Source: Bacteroidota bacterium (lineage in GTDB: Bacteria > Bacteroidota > Bacteroidia > Chitinophagales > JADIYW01). From it: a DNA stretch of 48,475 nt. The stretch spans positions 1 through 48,475 of the forward strand of contig JAGQYE010000027.1 of NCBI GenBank assembly GCA_020436225.1, written 5' to 3'. Below, piece after piece: positions 23,854-32,235 of the stretch. The notes below the pieces were generated by a model. The model was given only the letters and a program-made list of their open reading frames with translations. It searched no databases and was not told the DNA's origin. Made by a program: the position numbers and the translations under genes. How positions within the stretch are numbered: position 1 is the first letter of the stretch; the number at the start of each line of letters is the position of its first letter.

Positions 23854-24828
23854 TTAAAAGGATAATAATTTCAGTAAATGATTCCATTCTTTATTGATGG
23901 TGAGAAAATGTTTTTGACATTGTTTGAGAGCAGTAATCGAGATTTTATCGTTTTTAATTCCAATCATGCCATTTTTTTCACCATTTAAAATAGCATCAAC
24001 AGAGGCAACACCTAATCGCGATGCCAAAATTCTATCCGTCGCTGTTGGATTTCCGCCACGCAAAAGATGTCCCAATACCAACGTTTTTACATCATATTCA
24101 GGATGCATTTTTTTAAATGATGCAGCAATTTCCAAAACTCCGCCTGCATCATCACCTTCAGCTACAACTACGATAAAAGATTCTTTATGCTTACATTGTT
24201 TCAGTTTCTGCGAAAGTTCATTCAAATCTGTCTTGATTTCAGGAATTAGAATATCTTCGGCTCCTGCGGCTAAGCCGGCGGTTAAGGCAATGGCGCCGAC
24301 GTCTCTTCCCATTACTTCAACAAAAAATAAGCGTCCTAATGCATTCGCTGTATCTCGTATTTTGTCAATCAATTCAACTGCAGTTTGAACAGCTGAGTTA
24401 AATCCGATGGTAAAATCAGTTCCAAACAAATCATTATCAATAGTACACGGAATTCCAATAATAGAAATATCATGATATTCGGTTGTAAATGCTGTTGCTC
24501 CTTTAAATGTGCCATCGCCACCAAGCACGATTAAAATTTCTATATCATTTTCTTTTAAATTTTGATAAGCTTGTTTTCTGCCTTCTTTAGTTGTGAAACG
24601 TTGACTTCGTGATGATTTTAATATTGTACCACCACGATGAATTATATTGCCGACAGAACGAGATTCTAATTTTTTAAAATGATTATCAATTAAGCCTTCG
24701 TAACCGTTTAAAATACCAAAAACCTGAAAATCATTTTGAATAGCGGTACGAACAATAGCTCGAATGCAAGCATTCATTCCCGGCGCATCGCCGCCGGACG
24801 TTAGTAGAGCAATATTTTTCTTGTGCAT
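23854..24828 (-). CDS. pfkA: ATP-dependent 6-phosphofructokinase
   Basis: 324 residues from ATG 24828 (the in-frame TTG 24849 is unlikely). PfkA phosphorylates fructose 6-phosphate in glycolysis. Landmarks: TSGGDAPGMNACIRA at the start, GGDGTFKGA, PCTIDNDL with the catalytic Asp, MGRDVGAIAL, and HLLRGGNPTATDRILA. The Gly in the GGDGTF ATP site indicates ATP rather than pyrophosphate as phosphoryl donor. Its place inside the ilv cluster, just after a tRNA-Val, is unusual; both are on the same strand. Confidence 0.96.
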   Translation of the reverse strand: MHKKNIALLTSGGDAPGMNACIRAIVRTAIQNDFQVFGILNGYEGLIDNHFKKLESRSVGNIIHRGGTILKSSRSQRFTTKEGRKQAYQNLKENDIEILIVLGGDGTFKGATAFTTEYHDISIIGIPCTIDNDLFGTDFTIGFNSAVQTAVELIDKIRDTANALGRLFFVEVMGRDVGAIALTAGLAAGAEDILIPEIKTDLNELSQKLKQCKHKESFIVVVAEGDDAGGVLEIAASFKKMHPEYDVKTLVLGHLLRGGNPTATDRILASRLGVASVDAILNGEKNGMIGIKNDKISITALKQCQKHFLTINKEWNHLLKLLSF

Positions 24829-24889
24829 AATTCCAATAATGTAGTTCAACTAAATTACTACTTTAAATTGGAATTTGGGTTGAAAGAGT

Positions 24890-24967
24890 TGGTGGGCATT
24901 ATTGGATTCGAACCAATGACTTCTACCTTGTCGAGGTAGTGCTCTAAACCAACTGAACTAAATGCCC
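24890..24967 (-). tRNA. tRNA-Val (anticodon GAC)
   Basis: A complete cloverleaf on the minus strand: acceptor GGGCATT pairs with AATGCCC, D stem GTTC/GAGC, anticodon stem CTACC/GGTAG with loop TCGACAA, T stem ATTGG/CCAAT with loop TTCGAAT, then A and an encoded CCA. The anticodon by position is GAC, reading valine GUC/GUU. Position 33, normally U, is C in this loop. The gene lies between ilvD and pfkA, 16 bases after the ilvD stop. Confidence 0.9.
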
Positions 24968-24983
24968 ATTTCTTATCACAAAA

Positions 24984-26663
24984 TTAAATGTCATCTGTTA
25001 CACAACCATTGCTGGCAGATGAAACTGATTTTGCATATTTGTATAAGATGCCCGATTTTGCTTTTAATTCCGGCGCTTTCCATGCTTGTTTTCTCGTCGC
25101 TAATTCTTCATCACTAATCAACATATCAATGGTATTATTTACTGCATCAATCAAGATATTATCACCGTCTTTTACCAAGGCAATATTTCCACCATTTTGA
25201 GCTTCCGGAGTAACATGACCTACAACAAAACCGTGCGAACCACCACTAAATCTGCCATCTGTAATCAAGGCAACATCTTTTCCTAAACCTTCGCCCATTA
25301 ATACAGAAGTCGGCTTAAGCATTTCCGGCATTCCCGGTGCACCTCGTGGTCCGATATAACGAATAATGACAACATCGCCGGCAACAATTTTTTTGGCTTG
25401 CATCGCATCAATTGCTTCTTGTTCGGTATCAAAACATTTTGCAGTACCTTCAAAACGTTCGCCTTCTTTTCCGGTTATTTTTGCAACTGCACCTTCACTC
25501 GCCAAATTGCCATATAAAATTCTGATGTGGCTCGTTTTCTTGATTGGATTATCTATTGTGTGCAATAAATCTTGGTCTTCCGTTAAATCCGGTAAGTCGG
25601 CAACATTTTCTGCTAAAGTTTTGCCTGTAACAGTTAAGCAATCACCGTGCAATAAACCAACTTTTAATAGATATTTTGTTACCGCAGGAACGCCACCGAT
25701 TTTATGCAAATCTTCCATAACATATTTTCCACTCGGTCTGAAATCTGCCAACATAGGTGTTTCATTTCCAAGTCGAACGAAATCATTAATCGTTAACTTT
25801 ACTCCAATTGTTTTTGCCATAGCAATTAAATGCATTACGGCGTTGGTACTTCCACCGAGAACGATTACCATTCTTATTGCATTTTCAAATGCTTTGAATG
25901 TCATGATATCGCTTGGTTTGATATCTTTTTCTAATAGATTTTTTATGGCAATGGCTGCTTGATTGAGTTCATTTTTTTTATCTTGACTTATAGCAGGATT
26001 GCTTGCAGAATAAGGCAAACTCATCCCTAAAGTTTCAATTGCAGATGCCATAGTATTGGCGGTGTACATACCTCCACAAGCGCCTGCGCCAGGGCAAGCA
26101 TGTTCAATTACGCCTTTGTAATCTTCGTTGCTGATTGTGCCGGCAAATTTTTTGCCCAACGCTTCGAATGCAGAAACCACATCTAATTTTTCGTTTTTAT
26201 AAATTCCTGCTGCAATCGTTCCACCATAAACCATTAAAGATGGTCGGTTTAAACGTGCCATGCCCATAATAACGCCAGGCATATTTTTATCGCAGCCGGC
26301 AATAGAAATGATGCCGTCGTAGAATTGTGCACTGGCATTAGTTTCGATAGAGTCGGCAATAACTTCGCGTGAAACTAAAGAATATCGCATGCCTGAAGTT
26401 CCCATAGAAATTCCATCACTCACTCCAATAGTATAGAAGTTAAGTGCTATTAAATCTTGTTGTTTGACTAATTTATTTAAGTTGGCAGCTAAACCGTTCA
26501 AGTGCATATTACAAGGATTGCCGTCCCATCCAGTTGAAACAATGCCGACTTGTGCTTTTTTAAAATCTTCATCTTTTAAGCCAATGGCGTGCAACATAGC
26601 TTGTGCGGCCGGTTGTGTTGGATCTTGGGTTATGGTTTTGCTGTATTTGTTTATTTCTGACAT
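24984..26663 (-). CDS. ilvD: Dihydroxy-acid dehydratase
   Basis: 559 residues. It dehydrates the dihydroxy acids to the keto acids transaminated by IlvE. The three iron-sulphur cysteines are Cys51 in GNPCNMHLN, Cys124 in AGCDKNMPG and Cys196 in [14 protein letters not shown], the pattern of [2Fe-2S] members of the family. Substrate and metal motifs such as [21 protein letters not shown] near the C-terminus are present. It is the first ilv gene in the minus-strand order, followed by the tRNA and pfkA. A near-consensus -7 element (CATATTTG, 26713-26720) lies about 50 bases upstream. Confidence 0.96.
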   Translation of the reverse strand: MSEINKYSKTITQDPTQPAAQAMLHAIGLKDEDFKKAQVGIVSTGWDGNPCNMHLNGLAANLNKLVKQQDLIALNFYTIGVSDGISMGTSGMRYSLVSREVIADSIETNASAQFYDGIISIAGCDKNMPGVIMGMARLNRPSLMVYGGTIAAGIYKNEKLDVVSAFEALGKKFAGTISNEDYKGVIEHACPGAGACGGMYTANTMASAIETLGMSLPYSASNPAISQDKKNELNQAAIAIKNLLEKDIKPSDIMTFKAFENAIRMVIVLGGSTNAVMHLIAMAKTIGVKLTINDFVRLGNETPMLADFRPSGKYVMEDLHKIGGVPAVTKYLLKVGLLHGDCLTVTGKTLAENVADLPDLTEDQDLLHTIDNPIKKTSHIRILYGNLASEGAVAKITGKEGERFEGTAKCFDTEQEAIDAMQAKKIVAGDVVIIRYIGPRGAPGMPEMLKPTSVLMGEGLGKDVALITDGRFSGGSHGFVVGHVTPEAQNGGNIALVKDGDNILIDAVNNTIDMLISDEELATRKQAWKAPELKAKSGILYKYAKSVSSASNGCVTDDI

Positions 26664-26779
26664 GATAAAATAAGATTGAAACTGGTTAAAACGAATAATT
26701 TTCCTCGTTATGCAAATATGTTGATAATTGATTAGATATTCGAAAGAAGATAATGTTAAATTAGTGTAAACTCCTTTTT

Positions 26780-26881
26780 ATGGCAAATAAGAAAGTTGAA
26801 ATTGATTTGCATAAGTATTTTGTTATGCTCTTCTTAATTATTTTGTTGATTTTATTTACAGTTGTCTCGATAACATCGTAA
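26780..26881 (+). CDS. Candidate 33-residue single-pass membrane protein
   Basis: ATG 26780 to TAA 26881 encodes a short charged N-terminus (MANKKVEIDLHKY) followed by about 18 hydrophobic residues and a short polar tail, a single-transmembrane microprotein. It fills the spacer between the divergent ilvD and convergent aroK genes, with 13 bases to the aroK stop. No clear promoter is visible. Clean composition and charge asymmetry (basic side in) support a real gene, but its length allows chance. Confidence 0.4.
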   Translation: MANKKVEIDLHKYFVMLFLIILLILFTVVSITS

Positions 26882-26894
26882 TTAATAGAAGATT

Positions 26895-27416
26895 TTATGC
26901 TTTATAAAATATGCTTGTTTTATAGTTTTCTATAATGGGCAATAATTCTTCTGCAGTAATTTTTCCTACTTGAATTTTGGCTTGTTTGTAAAAAGGTAAA
27001 CGTTCTGCCAATTTTTTGTCGTAGTAATCTTCAATTTCTTCTTGAGATAAAGATGCTAATAATGGGCGTTTATGTTTTCCTTTAATTAATCTGCTTATAG
27101 TAACTTCTTTATCTGGATTTATAAAAATACTAAGTCCTTTTTGATTGATGATTTCCATATTATTGAAGAAACATGGAACACCACCGCCTGTACTAATTAC
27201 GATATTTTTATTGGCATCAAGTGTTTCTAAAAAATAGTGTTCGGTTTTTCGGAAATAATCTTCGCCTTTTTGCTCAAAAATTTCCTTTACACTTAACCCT
27301 TCATTTTCTTCGATATATTTATCCATATCTATATAATCATATTGCATTAATGGTGCTAAATGGCGCCCGAGATATGATTTTCCGCAACCCATAAATCCAA
27401 CCAAAAAAATCAACAT
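26895..27416 (-). CDS. aroK: Shikimate kinase
   Basis: 173 residues. It phosphorylates shikimate at the 3-hydroxyl in the aromatic amino-acid pathway. The Walker A motif GFMGCGKS is at 7-14, the shikimate-binding Asp in YIDMDKYIEE, and STGGGVPCF holds the Gly-rich substrate loop. The lid Arg is in KGKHKRPLL. The other shikimate gene of the window, aroC, is 9 kb away. The permease gene lies 33 bases upstream on the same strand, so cotranscription is possible. Confidence 0.95.
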   Translation of the reverse strand: MLIFLVGFMGCGKSYLGRHLAPLMQYDYIDMDKYIEENEGLSVKEIFEQKGEDYFRKTEHYFLETLDANKNIVISTGGGVPCFFNNMEIINQKGLSIFINPDKEVTISRLIKGKHKRPLLASLSQEEIEDYYDKKLAERLPFYKQAKIQVGKITAEELLPIIENYKTSIFYKA

Positions 27417-27449
27417 AAGAAAAACAAAAATGTAGTTTATGAAAAATAA

Positions 27450-28511
27450 TTATCGCCCAATTCTAATTCTTGGATCTAAGACAGCATATAATATGTCAAC
27501 TAAAATATTCATTATAATAAACACAAATGCTGTAAACAAAACGCTTCCCATTGCAACAGGAAAATCAAATTTTTGAAGTGCATCAACGGCAGTGTAACCT
27601 AATCCTTTGATATCGAAAATAACTTCAACAAAAAATGAACCCGCTAAAAGTGAAGCGAACCAACCGGAAATTGCCGTTACAACCGGATTGAGAGCATTGC
27701 GTAATGCGTGTTTGAATAAGACTTTTAAATTGCTTAATCCTTTTGCTTTTGCTGTGCGAATAAAATCTTGAGAAAGCACGTCTAACATGGCACTTCGCGT
27801 AAGCTGAAAAATGATTCCTATCGGACGAGAACCCAGCGCAAATGCAGGCAAAATTAAATTCTTCAGCATCAACACTTCGTTGCCATAATCGTCGATGATA
27901 GTTAATCCGCCGGTTTGGTCTAAGCCTGTATATTGATGCAAAACAATGCCAAAGAAATAACCCAACACAATTGCCGAAAAATAGGACGGCACCGAAATAC
28001 CCAAAACGGAAAGTGACATTGCAATATTATCGAACCAAGAATGTTGTTTTACAGCTGCGATAACGCCGAGAAAAATGCCGACTATACTCGCAATAAACAT
28101 GGCAGCAAATGCCAGGATTATGGTTTGTGGCAAAGCGCGTTTCAGAATGTCGGATACATTTTCTTTGGTTTGATAAGAACGCCGTAAAAACGGTGGTTTT
28201 ATAACTAAAGCATTTGATTTGCCGACGTTAAACAATTTTATATAGTGATATTTTTCTTTTGCTTTTTCGCTGTTTTCGTGAACAGCAATAGGCGAGAGGT
28301 CATTTAGATACAAAGCAAATTGAACATGTTTGGGTTTATCTAATCCTAATTCTTTATTTATGGCTTCTACAGAAGCAACATCGGCGCGCTGACCGAGTGT
28401 AAGACGTGCCGGGTCAACCGGAAGAATATTAAACAAACCGAATACGACAAATGCCACTCCAATTAAAATTAGAATGCCATAGAAAATTTTACTCAGAATA
28501 AATTTTGACAT
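27450..28511 (-). CDS. Dipeptide/oligopeptide ABC transporter permease (DppB-like)
   Basis: 353 residues, inner-membrane protein. The N-terminus FNILPVDPARLTLGQRAD resembles the DppB/OppB opening, and the C-terminal half has the EAA-type loop FIRTAKAKGLSNLKVLFKHALRNA that contacts the ATPase. A periplasmic loop of about 70 residues between helices 1 and 2 is larger than in E. coli DppB but common in Bacteroidota. The usual partner permease (DppC type) is not next to it; a fused ATPase is at 46553-48325. It lies 18 bases downstream of the BT_3928-like gene. Confidence 0.9.
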   Translation of the reverse strand: MSKFILSKIFYGILILIGVAFVVFGLFNILPVDPARLTLGQRADVASVEAINKELGLDKPKHVQFALYLNDLSPIAVHENSEKAKEKYHYIKLFNVGKSNALVIKPPFLRRSYQTKENVSDILKRALPQTIILAFAAMFIASIVGIFLGVIAAVKQHSWFDNIAMSLSVLGISVPSYFSAIVLGYFFGIVLHQYTGLDQTGGLTIIDDYGNEVLMLKNLILPAFALGSRPIGIIFQLTRSAMLDVLSQDFIRTAKAKGLSNLKVLFKHALRNALNPVVTAISGWFASLLAGSFFVEVIFDIKGLGYTAVDALQKFDFPVAMGSVLFTAFVFIIMNILVDILYAVLDPRIRIGR

Positions 28512-28529
28512 AAGTGTTGTGTAAGATAC

Positions 28530-29774
28530 TTATTTCAGCCAACTTTTTTTCAAATCTGCATAATTTGTCAAGTCATTATAATGTAATTTAGCAACGATTA
28601 CACCTTTTTTCAAAATCATAATGCCAGGATTGGAACGCATAATAGTTTTGAGTGGTGTTGCATCGGTATTATAAACTTCGAAAGCATATTCTTTTTGATG
28701 TTGCTCGGCAAATTTCTTCATATCATCTAATACACTTCCTGTTAAGATAAAGACTAATTTGCCATCGTTTGCAGCTGCATCCACAATTTTAATTACTTTA
28801 TTGTAACCATCTACATTTACATTTTTTAATTCAGGAATAATGATGAAGAAAATGTATTGGTCAACAGCAAACATATCAGCAGAAACATCATTTCCATTGG
28901 CATCTTTGATAGCAAAATCTTTCAATTTCGGATCATCGCCTTTTTGAATCATAATATCTTTTCGCTCTACATATTCCCAATTTTCATAATCAGCGGCATC
29001 CGGAAATTGATTTGGCGGAAACGTTTTTAGTTTGCCTGTTTTCTTGTTTTTATACGTATAAATATTTTCATATTTATATGGCTTAGCATTTGCCGGTAAC
29101 TTTAATCCTTCCGGAATAGAAACGCCTAATTTATACGGACGAAAATCGACGATTGGTTCGAAATAAATATTTCGATAAGCAAATGCAATGGCGAGAAGTG
29201 TCAATATACCTAATAAGATTTTTCCCAATGTTTTTTTGAAAAGTTCTTTAATTACTTTCTGATTAAAGACGATAATGAAAATTAAAACTGTCAAGAAAAT
29301 ATCTTTATAAAAAGATTGGATAGGTGCCAATTTTAGAAAATCGCCGAAGCAACCACAGTCGGTTACTTTTCCTGTTTTTGCTGAATATCCTGTTAAGAAT
29401 GTGAAGAATAAAATAATTAAAACTAACAACCAAAGTGTCGATTTTTTCCAAACGCCTAAAATCAATGCAATGCCGAGATAGATTTCTAAAATTATCATCA
29501 AGAAAGAAATCAATAAAGAATGCTCGGCAGAAAATTGCCATAAGAAAGAAAGTAATGGTGTTGATTTTTCAAAGATTTCAAAATATTCTTCCATTTTAAT
29601 AGCTGTTCCGCTTGGGTCGATGGCTTTGACCACGCCTGAAAATATAAACCAAACGCCAACAAAATATCGAATGAAATTTATCGGTAAATTATTTTGGCTG
29701 AATACCATTTTTCCTACAAGCGTAAGCACTGCAGCAATGGCAACAAACATTCCTATAAGTGTAATTAAATCCAT
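28530..29774 (-). CDS. BT_3928-like protein: DoxX/MauE membrane domain plus thioredoxin-like domain
   Basis: 414 residues. The N-terminal half has DoxX/MauE-type helices: an FIRYFVGVWFIFSGVVKAIDP start and the family's redox motif CGCFGD between helices. A fifth helix follows, and then a C-terminal soluble region (about 250-414) ending in a thioredoxin-like core with NPGIMILKKGVIVAKLHYNDL, lacking a visible CxxC. MauE-type proteins handle electrons or disulfides for secreted proteins; here this is inferred. The order BT_3928-like, DUF1599, folP (divergent) is common in Bacteroidota and supports the identification. Confidence 0.8.
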   Translation of the reverse strand: MDLITLIGMFVAIAAVLTLVGKMVFSQNNLPINFIRYFVGVWFIFSGVVKAIDPSGTAIKMEEYFEIFEKSTPLLSFLWQFSAEHSLLISFLMIILEIYLGIALILGVWKKSTLWLLVLIILFFTFLTGYSAKTGKVTDCGCFGDFLKLAPIQSFYKDIFLTVLIFIIVFNQKVIKELFKKTLGKILLGILTLLAIAFAYRNIYFEPIVDFRPYKLGVSIPEGLKLPANAKPYKYENIYTYKNKKTGKLKTFPPNQFPDAADYENWEYVERKDIMIQKGDDPKLKDFAIKDANGNDVSADMFAVDQYIFFIIIPELKNVNVDGYNKVIKIVDAAANDGKLVFILTGSVLDDMKKFAEQHQKEYAFEVYNTDATPLKTIMRSNPGIMILKKGVIVAKLHYNDLTNYADLKKSWLK

Positions 29775-29811
29775 ATTGAATAGTAATTAATGAGATAAAA
29801 TTTGAGTTTAA

Positions 29812-30357
29812 TTATTCGCTGAGTTTTATCAATGCAAAAATGGCATAGTTGACAATGTCCATATAGTTGGCATCAATTCCTTCCGAAATAATTGTTTGAC
29901 CTTTGTTTTCTTCTATTTGTTTTATGCGATGCAATTTTGATAAAATTAAATCGGTATAAGAACTAATGCGCATATCGCGCCAAGCTTCGCCGTAATCGTG
30001 ATTTTTTGCCAAGAATAATTTCTTGATAATATTGTATTGTTCATCAAATAATACTTCGGCTTCTTCGTATTTCAATTCAACAGCAAACTCTTTTTTATTT
30101 TCTAAGTTGAGTTGAATAATGCCAATAATGCCATAATTCACACACGCAATAAATTCTGATTCGATGCTGTCGCCAACTTTATTTTCTCCGGTTTCATCTA
30201 TCGTTCTTATGCGTTTTGCTTTGATGTAAATTTGATCGGTGATGGATCTTGAGCGCAAAATTCTCCAAGAAGTGCCATAATCTTTTGTTTTCTTTAAAAA
30301 CACATCTTTGCACTTAACAAATGCCGATTCATATTGTTGTAAAGTCGTGTTGTTCAT
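29812..30357 (-). CDS. DUF1599 protein, tandem nucleotide-modification-associated domain
   Basis: 181 residues from ATG 30357. Two similar halves are visible: FLKKTKDYGTSWRILR ... IKAKRIRTIDE ... NYGIIGIIQL and FLAKNHDYGEAWRDMR ... SKLHRIKQIEE ... NYAIFALIKL. This tandem DUF1599 (nucleotide modification-associated domain 1) is common next to folP in Bacteroidota; the domain is related to MazG-like/deoxynucleotide-handling folds, but its chemistry is not established. An exact -7 element (30442-30449 minus strand) lies upstream, giving a leader of about 80 bases; the in-frame TTG 30444 lies inside that element and is rejected as the start. It is divergent from folP. Confidence 0.85.
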   Translation of the reverse strand: MNNTTLQQYESAFVKCKDVFLKKTKDYGTSWRILRSRSITDQIYIKAKRIRTIDETGENKVGDSIESEFIACVNYGIIGIIQLNLENKKEFAVELKYEEAEVLFDEQYNIIKKLFLAKNHDYGEAWRDMRISSYTDLILSKLHRIKQIEENKGQTIISEGIDANYMDIVNYAIFALIKLSE

Positions 30358-30441
30358 CAAAATAGAGCTTTCTTTTTCCAATGTTTTCTTTTGATTTGAT
30401 AAATCTTTTAAATAAAGTAGTTTATTCCAATTACCAAAGCG

Positions 30442-30449
30442 CAAAAATA
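30442..30449 (-). promoter_or_regulatory. -7 promoter element of the DUF1599 gene
   Basis: On the minus strand TATTTTTG matches TAnnTTTG. It lies in the divergent spacer opposite folP and is about 85 bases from the chosen ATG. Confidence 0.45.
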
Positions 30450-30497
30450 CATAAATTCGCTCTTGTTTTAAGCTAAATGATAGTTATTTGTTGATTT

Positions 30498-31334
30498 ATG
30501 CAAAAGTTTAGTTGGAATTGCAAAGGGAAATTAGTGTCGTTTGATGCTCCTATTGTCATGGCGATTTTAAACATAACGCCGGATTCTTTTTACGACGGTG
30601 GCGTTTATTCATCTGAAAAAGAAATCTTGCATCAAGTAGAAAAATACATCAACGAAGGCGCAAATATTATTGATATTGGCGGTGCATCAAGCCGACCAAA
30701 TGCAGATTTGATTTCAGTGGAGGAAGAATTAAAACGAGTTGAAAAAATTATCAACTTAATACACCAAAACTTTCCTGAAATTTTATTGAGTATCGACACC
30801 ATACATTGCAAGGTTGCTGAAGTTGCCATTTCAAATGGCGTTTCGATTATTAATGATATTACAGGAACGAATCATGATATAAAAATTGCTGATGTTGCGA
30901 AGAAATATGCTTGTCCGTTAATCATCATGCACACACAAGGATCATTTCAAACGATGCATCAAGCCACTACGTATAATAATATGTTGACTGATATTTATGA
31001 CTTTTTTGTGCAGAAAATTCGTTATATTGAAGAAATTGGCATAAAAGATGTAGTTATAGATGTTGGATTTGGTTTTTCGAAAACGATAGAGCAGAATTAT
31101 GAATTATTGAAAAATTTGAATTTTTATACTACATTAGATAAGCCGATTTTAGCCGGAATGTCGAGGAAAAGCATGTTGTACAAGTTTTTAGGTATTGAAC
31201 CAAGTACTTCGTTGAATGCAACAAGCATAGTAAATACGATTGCTTTGCAACAAGGTGCTTCGATATTGCGCGTACACGATGTAAAAGAAGCGATGGAATG
31301 TATTAAGATATATCAACAATTACAAAAACAATGA
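30498..31334 (+). CDS. folP: Dihydropteroate synthase
   Basis: 278 residues. It condenses p-aminobenzoate with dihydropterin pyrophosphate in folate synthesis and is the target of sulfonamides. The family signatures MAILNITPDSFYDGGVY and NIIDIGGASSRP near the start, SIDT, INDITGTN and IDVGFGFSKT, and the C-terminal RVHDVKEA are all present. A TTATTTG segment ends seven bases before the ATG. The next gene overlaps by four bases (ATGA) and is coupled. In many Bacteroidota folP is followed by a diadenylate cyclase gene; here a secreted protein takes that place. Confidence 0.95.
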   Translation: MQKFSWNCKGKLVSFDAPIVMAILNITPDSFYDGGVYSSEKEILHQVEKYINEGANIIDIGGASSRPNADLISVEEELKRVEKIINLIHQNFPEILLSIDTIHCKVAEVAISNGVSIINDITGTNHDIKIADVAKKYACPLIIMHTQGSFQTMHQATTYNNMLTDIYDFFVQKIRYIEEIGIKDVVIDVGFGFSKTIEQNYELLKNLNFYTTLDKPILAGMSRKSMLYKFLGIEPSTSLNATSIVNTIALQQGASILRVHDVKEAMECIKIYQQLQKQ

Positions 31335-32233
31335 AACCGATTTTTGCTTTTATGCTGCTTTGTTTTTGCTCATTTATGAGCAAAGCAAATGATAATTTAG
31401 TAGGAGATTGGCGCGGCAATATTATTGGTCATGTTGATGATAGAGATTATTATATAAAAGCTACTATTGAAAACAAAAAAGGCAATAAATATGAAATGAG
31501 TTTGCACTTGTTTAGTAAAGATTATTCAGGTGAATTTATATTGCAAACAAGATTGGATAATAACAAATTATTCATTGATAAATTACAGAAAGTAAGTGAA
31601 TTTCCTTATCCGTATTTACATATAGAAGATTGCTTTAGTGGTTATTTTTTATTGAGAAATGAACCAAATGATACAATAGAATTAGATTTGTATCGCGACC
31701 CGATTTATCATAAGATAGAAGAGTTTACCAACATAGATGGAGACGGCAATTTTGTGCCCGGATTTGAGTGTTTTACTTCCGTTGTATTACGTTCAAAATT
31801 GAAAGATACCACTTTGCTTTCACAAGAAAATCAAACTAAAGACTTGGTGTCGTCTAAAAAGAAACGCACCGATGATTTGAATAAACGTAAAGTAGTATCA
31901 ACAAAAAGTATTACTGTAAAAAACCAAACAATTAATCTTCAAGTTTGGGACAACAATAAAGTAGATGGCGACATCATCTCTTTAAAATTAAATGATGAGT
32001 GGATTTTAACTAATTTTGAATTGAGTGGTGAAAAACAAATTATTCCGGTTGTATTGAAAAAACAAAACAACGAATTATTATTGTTTGCCGAAAATTTAGG
32101 AAAAATTCCGCCAAATACGGCAGCCATTATGGTTGAAGACAAACAACATTCAAAAACCTTTATCCTCAATTCGGATATGAGTAAAAGCGAAACCGTAAAA
32201 ATTATTTATTTAGGCGACCAAAACAAGCAATAA
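31331..32233 (+). CDS. Secreted two-domain protein of unknown function
   Basis: 300 residues with a signal peptide (MKPIFAFMLLCFCSFMSKA). The first domain (about 22-155) begins LVGDWRGNI and is beta-rich, like a lipocalin-type domain. After a Lys/Ser-rich linker, the second domain (about 195-295) runs VWDNNKVDGDIISLKLNDEWIL ... NNELLLFAENLGKIPPNTAAIMV, a recurrent C-terminal module in Bacteroidota envelope proteins whose role I do not know. The gene overlaps folP by four bases and ends two bases before the convergent thioredoxin-like gene. Confidence 0.7.
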   Translation: MKPIFAFMLLCFCSFMSKANDNLVGDWRGNIIGHVDDRDYYIKATIENKKGNKYEMSLHLFSKDYSGEFILQTRLDNNKLFIDKLQKVSEFPYPYLHIEDCFSGYFLLRNEPNDTIELDLYRDPIYHKIEEFTNIDGDGNFVPGFECFTSVVLRSKLKDTTLLSQENQTKDLVSSKKKRTDDLNKRKVVSTKSITVKNQTINLQVWDNNKVDGDIISLKLNDEWILTNFELSGEKQIIPVVLKKQNNELLLFAENLGKIPPNTAAIMVEDKQHSKTFILNSDMSKSETVKIIYLGDQNKQ

Positions 32234-32235
32234 AA

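Noticed and set aside
24988-25962. Open frames opposite ilvD
   Set aside because: They mirror the conserved dehydratase codons and have no start context or family features of their own.
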